Assembly (NCBI GenBank): GCA_946902875.1
Contig: OX336351.1
Location: 3,531,761-3,595,760 of the forward strand
Source: Nematopogon swammerdamellus
Lineage: Eukaryota > Arthropoda > Insecta > Lepidoptera > Adelidae
Length of the DNA stretch: 64,000 nt
Direction of reading: 5' to 3'
Under the pieces are notes generated by a model. The model ran no database searches. It saw nothing but the letters and a program-made list of their open reading frames with translations, and was not told the DNA's origin. The position numbers and the translations under genes were made by a program. Positions within the stretch are counted from its first letter, which is position 1; each line of letters begins with the position of its first letter. This document shows, piece after piece, positions 18,776 through 28,350 of the stretch.

Positions 18776-19115
18776 AGCGGCGGATGGCCGAGCGGTCTGG
18801 GCGTCGGCTTATCGTGCGAGAGGTCCGAGGTTCGAATCCGGCTGCGTGTAGCAATGAGTTTTTTTCTGAGGAAAAAATGTACGTGTATACCTACACCTGT
18901 GTTAAACTGTAGGTCCTTCGCTTGCCTCTTACTAGCTGGTATGTTCAAACTGTAGCCGACTGGGTTGGTAGCACCGTATCTGGATGTAAGATGGCCGCAT
19001 CGGCTGTGTTCTCCTCTAGTCCAGTATAGCCAGCAATCTAAAGGGAAAATCCTGTATGGCACCTACCTTCTCGGAGGTGATATTGGCTGGCCTTATCATG
19101 TGCTTTGACGCCAGT
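18776..19115 (+). mobile_element. tRNA-headed SINE
   Basis: Head: AGCGGCGGATGGCCGAGCGG (A box TGGCCGAGCGG) and GGTTCGAATCC (B box), a Leu/Ser-like tRNA pattern with GGCTTATCGTGCGAGAG between. The body shares 'AACTGTAGGTCC', 'ACTGGGTTGGTAGCACCG' and 'CTAGTCCAGTATAGCCAGCA' with the other SINE families. Its 3' end fades at about 19115. Confidence 0.88.
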
Positions 19116-19464
19116 ACTATTATCTATTCCGTGATATTAGTGTTAGTGGTACCTTAAAAAAACAGTTTGAGAACCCCTGTTATAGACTGTTGAGCGGCTA
19201 CATTGTAAGCCCTGCATTTGCATCATTTGATCTGGGTTAGAGCAAATCCCTGCATTAAATCACACTCCGCTGAATCTCCAATGAGTAAACGTATGTTTGT
19301 GATGGAGCACGTAGTTTGCGACGAATTAAAAAATATAGAAAAGTTATTGTCGTCGTACCTACATTTAAGCTCATACACACCATCGCGTTGTACCCAGTCA
19401 ATATATGAAATGTGTACAATTGTATATGTCCGAGGCGATTATTCCATAACGTAATGGCTTAATA

Positions 19465-19636
19465 GTTCTAAAAAAAATTGTTTTTATATCCGCTAAAATA
19501 ACACATAATATTCTGTGAAAATTTCAACCGGCTAGTTATTACGGTTCCACAGATACAGCCATCGGACGGACGGACAGACAGACAAACGTTTTAGGCTTAG
19601 TAATAGGCTTTCGTACGGGGTACGGAAACCTAAAAA
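19465..19636 (+). repeat. GTTCCGTA-family, 3' half
   Basis: 'TTTTTATATCCGCTAAAATA', 'GAAAATTTCAACCGGCTAG', 'GATACAGCCATCGGACGGAC' and 'TACGGAAACCTAAAAA'. The 5' half is missing. Confidence 0.8.
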
Positions 19637-19739
19637 AGGCGGGATTGTGTCAGTATCACGACCTACATGTCTACCTTGACTTATATCACTTCATTTTCTA
19701 AATGTATTTCTATATTAAGTTTTTTTTTTCTCTCTTTAA

Positions 19740-19868
19740 TCTGTTGACAGCTACCTGCCCCCTGCACGACAGCTCACGCTAGTGCAGAGGGCAGGGGTTG
19801 ATACTAAACATGTACAATGTAAAAACATTTATAGAAATAAACATCTTTATCTTATCTTTATCTTTAAA
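19740..19868 (+). mobile_element. Possible LINE 3' end with TTATCT repeats
   Basis: A hairpin (CTGCCCCCTGCAC...GTGCAGAGGGCAG, 19757-19795) is followed by 'AATAAACATC' and imperfect TTTATCT repeats. A hairpin before a short repeat tail is a common non-LTR 3' end design. No coding part is attached. Confidence 0.35.
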
Positions 19869-20329
19869 GTCAAGTAATGAAGTAGTAATATACATATGTA
19901 TAACATTGAGATAACATGCTGCCGATGCCAATACTTATATAATATTGATGCGTCGAGCCGTGGCAGTCCTGTAAGCTGTAACAGCAAACGAAAATGTCAT
20001 CCCGTCTCGGCGAACTTCAGCGCCATCTATTACGCCATAATATTGTACTATACTTTATTTCACATGCAATTTCCGTTCCTCAAATCTATAGCATTCATAA
20101 ACCGAAATTTTGAAAGTATTCTACATCAAAAATGCCCCCTTCTGCCTTTTGAATTCATTGGCTACATCGCACGACTGACGTTTCGTGTTCATTTCTACCT
20201 AATTATTATAATTACCGCGTAATCTAGTGGTTTTAGTTCTCGTACGCGCGGACGTGGACTCAATGTTTATAGGAAGCGCAGTGCAAAGTTTATTTATTGA
20301 GTTTCCTTTATTTCACATTTTCAAAATTT

Positions 20330-20480
20330 ATATTAATTTTACATATTTATACAAAAGTAATAAAAATACACAAAATTAATACAAAAATTTAAAACGGTAA
20401 TACCGCCGCCGGCGCGTCGGGAGACAAGCCTCCAAGCGCGCCGGCGGGTGCAGGCCGTGGCTACGGAGCTCTCCGGATTG
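20330..20480 (-). repeat. Shared 3'-UTR-like repeat (with 62445-62590)
   Basis: Minus strand: 'GCTTGGAGGCTTGTCTCCCG', 'CGCCGGCGGCGGTATTACCG' then T-rich 'TTTGTATTAATTTTGT'. The 62.45-kb segment has 'GCTTGGAGGTCCGCCTCCCG', 'AATACCGTTTTTTG' and 'TTTGTATTAATTTTGTATAG' in the same order. Probably the 3' UTR of an unidentified LINE. Confidence 0.5.
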
Positions 20481-20789
20481 AGTTGAATATTATATTTGTA
20501 AAGTATATAACTATTTCTGTATGTATTAGCAAATTTTTTATAAGAATGTGTGTATAAATACAATACATATCTTTTTAAATAAAAAAATTATTGTATATAC
20601 GTAATTATGATTATGTAAGAATGTATATTGGTTATATGTATCTATCACGGATATTATAATCTTTAGACTTATATTATCAATGGTATACATATACCTACAA
20701 TGTACATTTATGTTATTACAATTTGTTTTTGTATATATATTTCACACTATTTTCCTTTTCTTTTTTATTTACTCGACACATCGACATTC

Positions 20790-20920
20790 GAGCCTAACGA
20801 CGCCCATGGACATTCAATTGTATGCGGGGGTTGCCAATGCCGGGCCGGCCTAACAGGTGCCCATTGACGGCCCTCTTGAAGGACCAGAGACTGTACTTGG
20901 GAGGAAATGTATGGACAAGG
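20790..20920 (-). mobile_element. Jockey-like LINE 3' end fragment (KYSLGSFK family)
   Basis: Minus strand: 'CCCAAGTACAGTCTCTGGTC', 'TTCAAGAGGGCCGTCAATGG' and 'TGTCCATGGGCGTCGTTAGG'. Copies at 49168-49338 and 63056-63231 share the order; those copies encode a C-terminus with 'KYSLGSFK'. Confidence 0.75.
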
Positions 20921-21640
20921 AGAGCGTTCCAGAGTTTACCGGTTCTGTGGAGGAAAGAATAACAGATCCTTTATTCAGTACTGCATTGTCTGCCCCATGC
21001 TTCTCCAAAACCCAAAGTTCCCCATTCCACCGATTCTAATGTCATTAGTATTTAAAAGAGCACGCTCAATTAAGAAACCACAATAGGTGTTATGACTCAA
21101 ATCTAGCAAAATCCGTTAATACAATATCTAGAACGAATCTAACCCATGCCAACATCACTTAACCTAAGCTTAAAATATCCTGAACCTAGCTAATCTAGTT
21201 TGGTCTAACTTTGGGGTAACTTACTTACCATAAGGTACGTACTCGCCTAGAACTCTCACTCGTTAGTGAGTTTAGCGTCGTATACGCGTGGGACAGATAG
21301 CCCGTTGGGGCTAAATTGCGCCAAGTCAGACTTCAATATCTCTAAACATCCTTTAACTAACGACAGCTTAAATTTGTAACTCGATAAGTGAAAACGCGAC
21401 TTGCACCAAGACAGAATGACTCGTCTTTAGCTAAATAAATGGTCGTAATATCTGGGAGTGAACAATGGGTAAGCAAATATTATTATGTACACCGTTGATT
21501 GAAATAAATTACACACGTAAGTTTGTCTTGTGCCGTATAAGTTGTATTGGACCTGACCTGAATCGTACTAGTACATATACACATAACATCACACCTATTT
21601 CACAAGGAGTAGAGAGACATGACAGAAGGAAGTATAACTG
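20921..21640. other. No feature recognised
   Basis: No ORF of interest, no repeat partner seen. Sequence appears single copy in this window. Confidence 0.5.
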
Positions 21641-21756
21641 ACTAGCATGTGTGACGAACATTACGAGTTCATGTGGAAAAAGCGACAGAGGTGTTTCAGA
21701 AGAGATACGTTATCTCCGCCTACCCTACTGGAAAATAGGCATGTCATTCATTACAC

Positions 21757-22012
21757 AAAACCGGCCAAGTTCGAGTCGGACTCACACACTGAGGTTTCCG
21801 TACCACAAAAGAAAGTTGAAAAAAAACATGTTTCTTGTATGGGGACCCCGTAATTTTTGATTTTTTTATCATTTGTTGTTATATCCGCCAAAATAACACA
21901 TACATATTCTGTGAAAATTTCAACGGTCTAGCTATTACGGTTCTAAAGATACAGCCATCGGACGGACGGACGGGCAGACAGACAGACAGACAGACGGACG
22001 GACAGAATATGT
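21757..22012 (+). repeat. GTTCCGTA-family repeat
   Basis: 'AAAACCGGCCAAGTTCGAGT' and 'ACTGAGGTTTCCGTACCA' open the copy. 'TATGGGGACCCCGTAATTTT', 'TTGTTGTTATATCCGCC' and a long CGGACGG/CAGACAGA core follow. It stops before the usual 'TACGGAACCCTAAAAA' end; the following 'TATGTGTTATGGTGGCGGAT' is a reversed scrap of the same family. Confidence 0.8.
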
Positions 22013-22763
22013 GTTATGGTGGCGGATATAACAACAATAATAAAAAAAAATTTAAGTTATCTAAAAAAGAACTAGGTATATAAATAAAAATTGGTTGTCT
22101 GTAAAGTCGGTTTACGGACGATAGTTTTACGTGATGACGTGGAATAATCGTAGTACATAGATCAAAGATCAGTAATTTCTATTTCCAGTAGAAAGATTAA
22201 TCATCTTGTGACTGGCCCTCAAAACTTATGTTGTCTGATCTTGACAGCTTTACTTCTTAAGACGTTTCCATGGTAACTTTGAATATCAACGCTACACACT
22301 TTCGTGCGTGCAGCCGGTGCTCATCAATTTATAAGACGTGACGTCATCACGTCAAAAATATGTAACAGACAAATAAACAGTTCAAATAATTATAAGAATG
22401 TTGCACGCCCTATCCAGTACACGCCTAGGTCCGTGGCTTTGCCAGCCACAATATGCAGGCAGTTGAAATACCGCACTAAAATATGCTCGCATCGAGCGAG
22501 CTCAGTTATTCGGTAATGCTATGTATATTAATTTCATGAATTTATGTTTACGTGCTGAATTCCGTCAGTGTTAACACCCGTAACACTTGCTACTTTGATA
22601 TTTCATTATTACGTTGGATAAGATTAACATATATACATATTACATTTTCGATAAAATTTACCAAGAGGTTGATGTTTTTAAATTTACTCAAATAAAAAAA
22701 TATTGTGAAGTTTTCACAATTTAAAAGTTTTAAAAGTTCCGTATTTAAAAAAAAATCTTAATC
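22013..22763. other. No gene recognised
   Basis: An ORF at 22304-22516 (70 codons) has no motif. No repeat partner seen apart from the family scrap at the left edge. Confidence 0.5.
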
Positions 22764-22910
22764 TATACATATAATAAAATCGTTAAATTAATAATCTCTC
22801 TTTGTCTGTACGCGCATCACGCAAAAACCACTGAACGGAATTTGACGAAACTTTGTATAGTGACAGTGTATATCCCGGATTAACATAATAAACAAAAAAA
22901 TATAATAAAA
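22764..22910 (+). mobile_element. Helitron-like 5' end
   Basis: It begins TCTATACATATAATAAAATC after an A, continues 'TCTTTGTCTGTACGCGCATC' and 'CACTGAACGGAATTTGACGA'. Helitrons start with TC; related starts are at 48519 and 54287. The matching 3' end is not identifiable downstream in the same orientation. Confidence 0.6.
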
Positions 22911-23061
22911 ATTAAAATTATTATAAAATTTTAATGTCAAGTTGACAACGGAGAACTGTCATCTCGACGTGAGCTGGCCGGTGACAAAATGTTTGATAAA
23001 TAAAAAATAAAAAAAATTTAAGTCGAATTTGCGTCGCTGTCATTGGTGCAATTTATATTTC

Positions 23062-23460
23062 TGTTGCCCGCGGCTTCGCTCGCGTGAAATTCGTATTTAA
23101 AAAAAAAAGTAAGTAATTAAAGGCGGAGCCGAAGGCGGATCTGCGCTCACGTTAACGATATTATTTCTCGATGAAAGTAACTAAGGGCGAGGCGGAAGTC
23201 GGAGCTGAGCTCAGGAAGAAGAAAAACATTATTTCTTGAATGAAGTAAGTAACTATGGGCAGGCCGCAGGCCGAGCTGCGTTCTGGAAGAAGCTAAACCA
23301 TCTTGAAGAAAGTAAGTAACTAAGGCGAGGCCGAAGGCCGAGCTACGTTCTGATAAATGATAAACCATCTCGAAGAAAGCAAGTAACTAAGGGCGAGGCC
23401 GAAGGCCGAGCTGCCTTCAGGATGAAGCTAAACCATCTCGAATAAAGTAGGTAACTAAGC
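23062..23460 (-). mobile_element. Helitron-like 3' end with 66-bp tandem repeats
   Basis: Read on the minus strand the element ends 'CACGCGAGCGAAGCCGCGGG' plus CAACAG at 23062. Just inside are four to five tandem units of about 66 bp with the core GGCCGAAGGCCGAGCTGCGT. The unit holds a GGCC-GAA-GGCC hairpin. The same array, opposite strand, is at 29100-29400 and, diverged, at 48560-49000. Confidence 0.75.
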
Positions 23461-23529
23461 GATATTAAGATTGAGTTTAATTAATTTAAATTTTATTATA
23501 AAGTCCACGCTTCTGACGTCAAACATACC

Positions 23530-23935
23530 GTGTATCCTAAAACCTTGCGGTTATTCCCGGCTGGATGGCAAGAGACCCGATGGTATCACCTTAGTTCCAT
23601 GGGCTAAGGGTAGGTCTTTGATGTGGGACGCCATTTGTGTTCTCACATTGGCTCCAAGTCACGTTCGGATATCTTCAAGAGCGGCCGGCGCGGCCGAGGC
23701 CTGGGCGGACAGCCTCAAACGCAATAAAATTTGTTGCGTTTGCGGTTGAAACCCTCGGTCCGTGGAGCAGTCATTGCTTCAGTCAAGCTTCTTGAAGAGA
23801 CTTGGGCCTCTGCTGGTGGACGCAACTGGTGTCCCGCAATCAAGGGCCTACTTCATTCAAACGGTAAGCCTTGCCATCCAGCGGAGTAATGCCGCAAGTG
23901 TTCTAGGAACATTTGAAAACGCCCATTTTTACCCG
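23530..23935 (+). pseudogene. LINE-type ORF C-terminus (RPDG / AIQRGNAASVLGT)
   Basis: First part: 'KRPDGITLVPW', 'SLMWDAICVLTLAPSH' and 'AAGAAE'. A frameshift near 23735-23745 leads to 'FVAFAVETLGPWSS', then another change to 'LLVDATGVPQSRAYF' and 'VSLAIQRSNAASVLGTF'. Such C-termini I recall from reverse-transcriptase proteins in many invertebrates; the RPDG...WD pattern could be a nuclease fold but this is uncertain. A second copy of the latter half is at 45634-45826. Broken, not functional. Confidence 0.6.
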
Positions 23936-23974
23936 ACTACGGCGAAGCCAAAAAAGGAAGGGTTATGAGTTTGG

Positions 23975-24019
23975 CGTGTATGTATGTATGTATGTATGTA
24001 TGTATGTATGTATGTATGT
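23975..24019. repeat. (TATG)n microsatellite
   Basis: About ten perfect TATG units. It directly follows an 'ACCCGACTACGGCGAAGCC' repeat end, so it may be an insertion tail. Confidence 0.95.
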
Positions 24020-24294
24020 GACTATCTATATTCCACTCTACAGCCTAAAGTACTGGGCCGATTTGAATAATTCTTGTGCTATTGGATTTGTCTTATTCAC
24101 GGGAGTGTCATAGGCTATTTCAAAATTCAAAATGGCGGACGCACGGCCTCAAAATGTCAAATTAGTTTTTCAAAATATATTGAGTGGGGTATCAAATTAA
24201 AGATATTTAAATTACGATTCCGAAAATATATACTTTGGTATCTATTAAACTTATGTGTACAGAGAAATAGAGCAAAATGTGTGGCGCATGTATG
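24020..24294. repeat. Interspersed repeat remnant, no gene
   Basis: 'CTCTACAGCCTAAAGTACTGGGCCG' (in parts) and 'CAAAATTCAAAATGGCGGAC' look like the inside of a 'cells respond to...' type interspersed repeat seen in moths from memory, but no second copy is present here. Low certainty. Confidence 0.25.
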
Positions 24295-24412
24295 AATAGC
24301 GATTATTCGCGATGAAGCGTGGTCGCCCGCGCACCGCGCCGCGCGCCCCCGCATACACCAATGACGCGCGACGACTACACGCGACGACGCGACGCGACGC
24401 CAGGAAGCGACA
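24295..24412. repeat. CG-rich low-complexity patch
   Basis: Dense CGCG/CGACG repeats (for example GCGCACCGCGCCGCGCGCC). ORFs on both strands here are rich in Arg, Pro and Ala by composition alone. Confidence 0.75.
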
Positions 24413-24561
24413 TGGTATTGTTGGTAATATACCTACATACTTACTCACTGATCTACCGCAAATTTTATATAGATATATTATTATTAGATACAGTACTATG
24501 CTAAAATAAATTGGTATTAAATGTCCATGTACCTAGTGTAAGCATAATATGTAGCGTAGGT

Positions 24562-24644
24562 GTACCGTGTGGGGTCGGTACTTAAAAAGAATAGCCCCAC
24601 TGCATCTCTCCCCGTCGCATGTCGTAAAAGTCGACTAAGGGATC
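24562..24644 (+). mobile_element. GTGTGGGGCC head joined to a composite SINE
   Basis: GTACCGTGTGGGGTCGGTAC to 'GTCGACTAAGGGAT', cut exactly where the next SINE begins (24645). This junction differs from that of the chimeric SINEs at 18140 and 27962, because here the SINE keeps its own head. Confidence 0.85.
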
Positions 24645-24988
24645 GTCAGCCTGGGCAGCTTAATGGTGCGGTCAGACGGTCAGTTATTGGATGGATGACC
24701 GCCCGACTGTTGGAGGCTGACCGTGGTTCGGATACCACGTTAAACTGTAGGTCCCTTCCCTTCTTACCTTACTAGGTGGTAGGGTTTATCCCTGCCGGGT
24801 TGGTACCACCGCACTGAGCGAAACGTCGGTCGAAACGGCTATGTAAATAGTTCGTGTTTTCCGTCCAGTTCAGTGTAGCCGGCGCGAAATGAAGGGAAGC
24901 ACTGACATGGCACCCGGTGTTATGGGCTGACATCACGGATGTTGTAGGTGATGTAACCAACCGTGTCAAGTTTCCATAAAAAAAAGGT
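24645..24988 (+). mobile_element. Composite tRNA/5S SINE
   Basis: GTCAGCCTGGGCAGCTTAAT head with internal deletion of the first 5S part, then GTCAGTTATTGGATGGATGA, B-box-like GGTTCGGATACC, core and GTCAAGTTTCCATAAAAAAA. A 20-bp deletion removes 'TAGTTCACC' in the tail. Confidence 0.9.
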
Positions 24989-25014
24989 AGGTACCTAATA
25001 CCTAATACCTACAG

Positions 25015-25360
25015 TATTTTCGGATGCAAGTTACCCTTCAGCTAAGCGGGATATTGTGGAAGAGAAGAACCGCCGATTGCGGAAAAGTATTCCCAATTTT
25101 CTGGGTGCAGTTTTAGCCCTAGACTCGATTAGTTGCCGGAAACCTACGTCTTTGGAAATGGCGGTGCCCAGGAGGTTCAGGTGCTTCCAGACAGGTATGA
25201 CGCTGACTTAGAAACTGGCTTGGAAAGCAAAAGGACCTTCAAATCGACCTTCGCAGATAATGCACAGCACTGAGCCTTGCTAACGTTGAAGGCGTGGGCG
25301 TAGCATTCAGGGGGCAACATATCATTGTTATGCATACGAGAGTACGGAACAAGGGTTCTA
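25015..25360. mobile_element. LINE-derived debris
   Basis: 'TTACCCTTCAGCTAAGCGGGATATTG' (in parts) resembles 'TTACCCTTCAACTAGGCGGGATGTGG' at 25367, so the LINE segment at 25361 is partly duplicated. The minus strand at 25177-25377 has an RT-like stretch 'MLPPECYAHAFNVSKAQCC'. Too degraded to assign domains. Confidence 0.45.
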
Positions 25361-25815
25361 CACCAGTTACCCTTCAACTAGGCGGGATGTGGATGAGAAG
25401 AGGCGAAGACTTGTGTCTGAACTTGAGCAAACACTCGGCTCTATTTCCGAATGGGCCGTAGCAAGTTGGTCAAGTTAAATACCTCCAAGATACAAGTTTG
25501 CGCGTTCAGTGCGAAGAGAGCGGCGTTCACACCAGCTCCTTCCTACCAAGGCACGTCACTTAAATTTTGCGACCACCTCGGGGTCCTCCGAGTCGAATTT
25601 TCGCACGATCTAAACTTCCGGCGTGACTTCGAGGGCAAGGCCGTATAAATCGCAGATTCGGTCCTGCTTGGGGTACTGCTCGCACCTATGGGATGGCTCA
25701 GTCAAATACCAGCTGGCGCCTCTGGACTCGATCCAGCGTCGAGCCGTGCGAATAGTAGGTGACTCCCAAATGTCCCGCGATCTAAAACCACTGCAACTCC
25801 GTAGGAATACATAGC
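25361..25815 (+). pseudogene. Non-LTR reverse transcriptase C-terminal fragment
   Basis: Frames encode 'STRRDVDEKRRRLVSELEQT', 'FCDHLGVLRVEFSHDLNFRR' and, after a deletion and frameshift at about 25640, 'GYCSHLWDGSVKYQLAPLDS' and 'IQRRAVRIVGDSQ'. The 'CSHLW.G..KY.L.PLDSIQRRAVRIV' block is typical of jockey/CR1-like RT C-termini. Several stops and frameshifts. Confidence 0.75.
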
Positions 25816-25839
25816 TAAATCAGAGCCTGTTGAAATACA

Positions 25840-26000
25840 AACAGAGAGAAATATTTTCCCCCAAGTACAGTCTCGGGTCCTTCAACCTGGGCACCTGTCA
25901 GGCCGGCATGGCATTCGCAGCCTCCGCATGCTACCGAATGTCCATGGGCATCGCTAGACACCTTATGGGTGGCTCGGCGCCACATGTCGCGCTTACTATA
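25840..26000 (+). mobile_element. Jockey-like LINE 3' end (KYSLGSF family)
   Basis: 'IFSPKYSLGSFNLGTCQAG' then 'TGTCCATGGGCATCGCTAGA' and 'GGTGGCTCGGCGCCACATGT'. It matches the minus copies at 49168 and 63056. The terminal TTTCCATAAAA is missing. Confidence 0.75.
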
Positions 26001-26954
26001 AAAATAATATCAGTAGCTTTGGCCTCGCCTTAGTGGCTTACCTGCTTCGAGTGAGTACATTATTCAACTAAGTACAACCTGAAAACGCCCTCGGTCTTCG
26101 GCCTTGAACTGATTGGTTTACTTACTTCCCGAATCCGCTTCACCCCAGCCAGATATATTTACTTAAATAGACAAAGAAAATCGTGTACTTACACAGCTCA
26201 GTCTTCGGTCTTGCTCTGACTGACTTTTCATTTTACTTCAAGACTATACATCGTTCAACTATATATAATTTGTATATACAGAGTGTCCCAGAAACCGACG
26301 ATAATCCTTTAACAGGAGATAGGGCTGCTAATTACCTCTCAGAATATCTAATTTTAGGTTTAGTAAAAATGGCTTAGTTTTTGAGATATTGTCATTTTTG
26401 TAAAAATCCAAAATTTTCTTCCTCAGCTCATTTTTTTAAATGCCACAAGTACAAATGTAAGATTTTCTTAAATCTAGTTTTTGTCAAATATTCCTGAAAA
26501 GTCTGGCTTTCACACGGTATAATTTATTTTTTCATTTTTAATCCTGTTTAGCTGAAAAACGACTTAAGAGCCACATGTTAAAAAAATTTCAGCCTCATCC
26601 CTTGAGTTTGGCCCTTCGCGGTGAAAAAAAAAATTACTACACTAAAGTGGCATTTTGCAACAAAAATACGTCCATCTAATGTAGTTTTTAAAATGGTACA
26701 TCACTTACCGATTTGCCCAACAATTTATGAGATATTGTTATTTAACTGCAAAAAGACCTCGGAATTTGATAACTGTTCTACCAACTACGAATTGTAATAA
26801 AATAAACGCTTGAAGTAATTGGTCTTTATGAACCCGTTAAAGTAGATGTTCAAATTGTTTACAACCTGCACAAATGCTAGCCCGACATCTTCTCACAAAT
26901 GCCCGGTTGATGCGTCGAGCAAGTACTCGATGCAAGTGCAGATACGTCCACCTA

Positions 26955-27112
26955 TGCTATGTAAATAGTTTGTGTTTTCCGTCCAGTTGACTATAGTCGG
27001 CACGACCGAAGGGAAGCACTGACGTGGCACCAAGTTCACCCGGTGTTATGGGCTGACATCACGGATGTTGTAAGTGATGTAGCCAACCATGTCAGTTTAC
27101 ATAAAAAAAAAA
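26955..27112 (+). mobile_element. Composite SINE tail nested in the foldback transposon
   Basis: 'CTATGTAAATAGTTTGTGTT' through 'GTCAGTTTACATAAAAAAAA'. It interrupts the transposase remnant, so it inserted after the foldback element formed. Confidence 0.9.
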
Positions 27113-27245
27113 CCTGAGCTACTGCCGTAATTCTTTCTTTGAGCTCTATCAACTTTTCCACCGGTTTCCCGTAAACTTTTTCTTTTAAATAGCCCCAATA
27201 ATAAAAATCTAACGGATTTAAATCCGGTGACCTAAACCGGGAATT
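27113..27245 (-). pseudogene. Transposase C-terminal fragment (PDLNPLDF motif)
   Basis: The minus-strand frame reads 'RSPDLNPLDFYYWGYLKEKV' then 'ELKERITAVAQV'. 'SPDLNPLDF' is the region of the third catalytic acidic residue in IS630/Tc1/mariner transposases. The frame is cut by the SINE at 27112 and resumes beyond it as '..LARRINRAFVRRCRA', ending 'FEHLL' then stop. Upstream catalytic parts are absent. Confidence 0.85.
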
Positions 27246-27961
27246 TGTGAGAAGATGTCGAGCTAGCATTTGTGCAGGTGGTAAACAATTTGAACATCTA
27301 CTTTAACAGGTTAAGTAATAAAGACCAATTTACTTCAAGTGTTTATTTTATTCCAATTCGTACTTGGTAGAACAGTTATCAAATTCCGAGGTCCTTTTGC
27401 AGTTAAATAACAATATCTCATAAAATATTGGGCAAATCGGTAAGTGATGTACCATTTTAAAAACTACATTAGATGGGCGTATTTTTGTTGCATAATGCCA
27501 CTTTAGTGTAGTAATTTTTTTTTTCACCGCGAAGGGCCAAAATCAAGGGATGAGGCTGAAATTTTTTTAACATGTGGCTCTTAAGTCTTTTTTCAGCTAA
27601 ACAGGATTAAACACGAAAAAATAAATTATACCGTGTGAAAGCCTTCCTTTTCAGGAATATTTGACAAAAACTAGATTTAAGAAAATCTTACATTTGTACT
27701 TGTGACATTTAAGAAAATGAGCTGAGGGAGAAAATTTTGGATTTTTACAAAAATGACAATATCTCAAAAACTAAGCCATTTTTACTAAACCTAAAATTAG
27801 ATATTCTGAGAGGTAATTAGCAGCCCTATCTCCTGTTAAAGGATTATCGTCGGTTTCTGGGACACCCTGTATATGTAGGTACTCACTCATGCGCTATTTG
27901 CAGAAAACTTTAGTTTCAAATAGAGATCACGACAAATAAACGGACGGATAGTATCAATTTT

Positions 27962-28268
27962 GTACCGTGTGGGGCCGGTACTTATATAAAAGAATAGCCC
28001 CACTGTATCTCTCCCCGTGTATGTCGTAAAAGGCGACTAAGGAATATGACTTCCTTCTTATATTACTAGGTGGTAGGGTTTAACCCGCCCGTGTGTTGGT
28101 ACCACCGCACCGCACTGAATGAAAGGTCGGTAGAAACGGCTATGTATTTAGTGTAGCCGGTACGACCGAACGGAAGCACTGACGTGGCACCAAGTTCACC
28201 CGGTGTTAAGGGCTGACATCACGGATGTTGTAGCCTGTAGGTGATGTGTCAGATTCCATAAAAAAAAT
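27962..28268 (+). mobile_element. Chimeric SINE: GTGTGGGGCC head, SINE core and tail
   Basis: GTACCGTGTGGGGCCGGTAC, CTCTCCCCGTGTATGTCGTA, 'GACTAAGGAATATG', then the body from 'CCTTCTTATATTACTAGGTG' to 'GTCAGATTCCATAAAAAAA'. Same junction as 18140-18383 and, truncated, 36612-36872. So this chimera is a real multi-copy subfamily. Confidence 0.88.
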
Positions 28269-28350
28269 CAATATACGAGTTACATACAACATTTAAAGTA
28301 TGCAAACAGTTTTTAAAAAAGCCTAAAATAAAAATAAAAGTTATAATAAA

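Larger units (their letters stand above)
26279..27869. mobile_element. 1.6-kb foldback transposon, Tc1/mariner type
   Basis: Ends CAGAGTGTCCCAGAAACC and reverse complement CAGGGTGTCCCAGAAACC, each next to TA. The arms (about 26279-26910 and 27238-27869) are inverted repeats of some 630 bp. Each arm carries the last codons of a transposase ('RRCRASICAG.KQFEHLL'), so the element arose by inverted duplication of the 3' end of a parent transposon. A SINE (26955-27112) has inserted in the middle. Confidence 0.9.

Noticed and set aside
18776..18850. Functional tRNA genes at the tRNA-headed SINEs
   Set aside because: A and B boxes are good, but the acceptor stems do not pair and each copy continues into a SINE body.
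20400..20470. GC-rich minus ORF 'CTRRRAWRLVSRRAGGG'
   Set aside because: The same segment at 62445 is not open, so it is better explained as a non-coding repeat.
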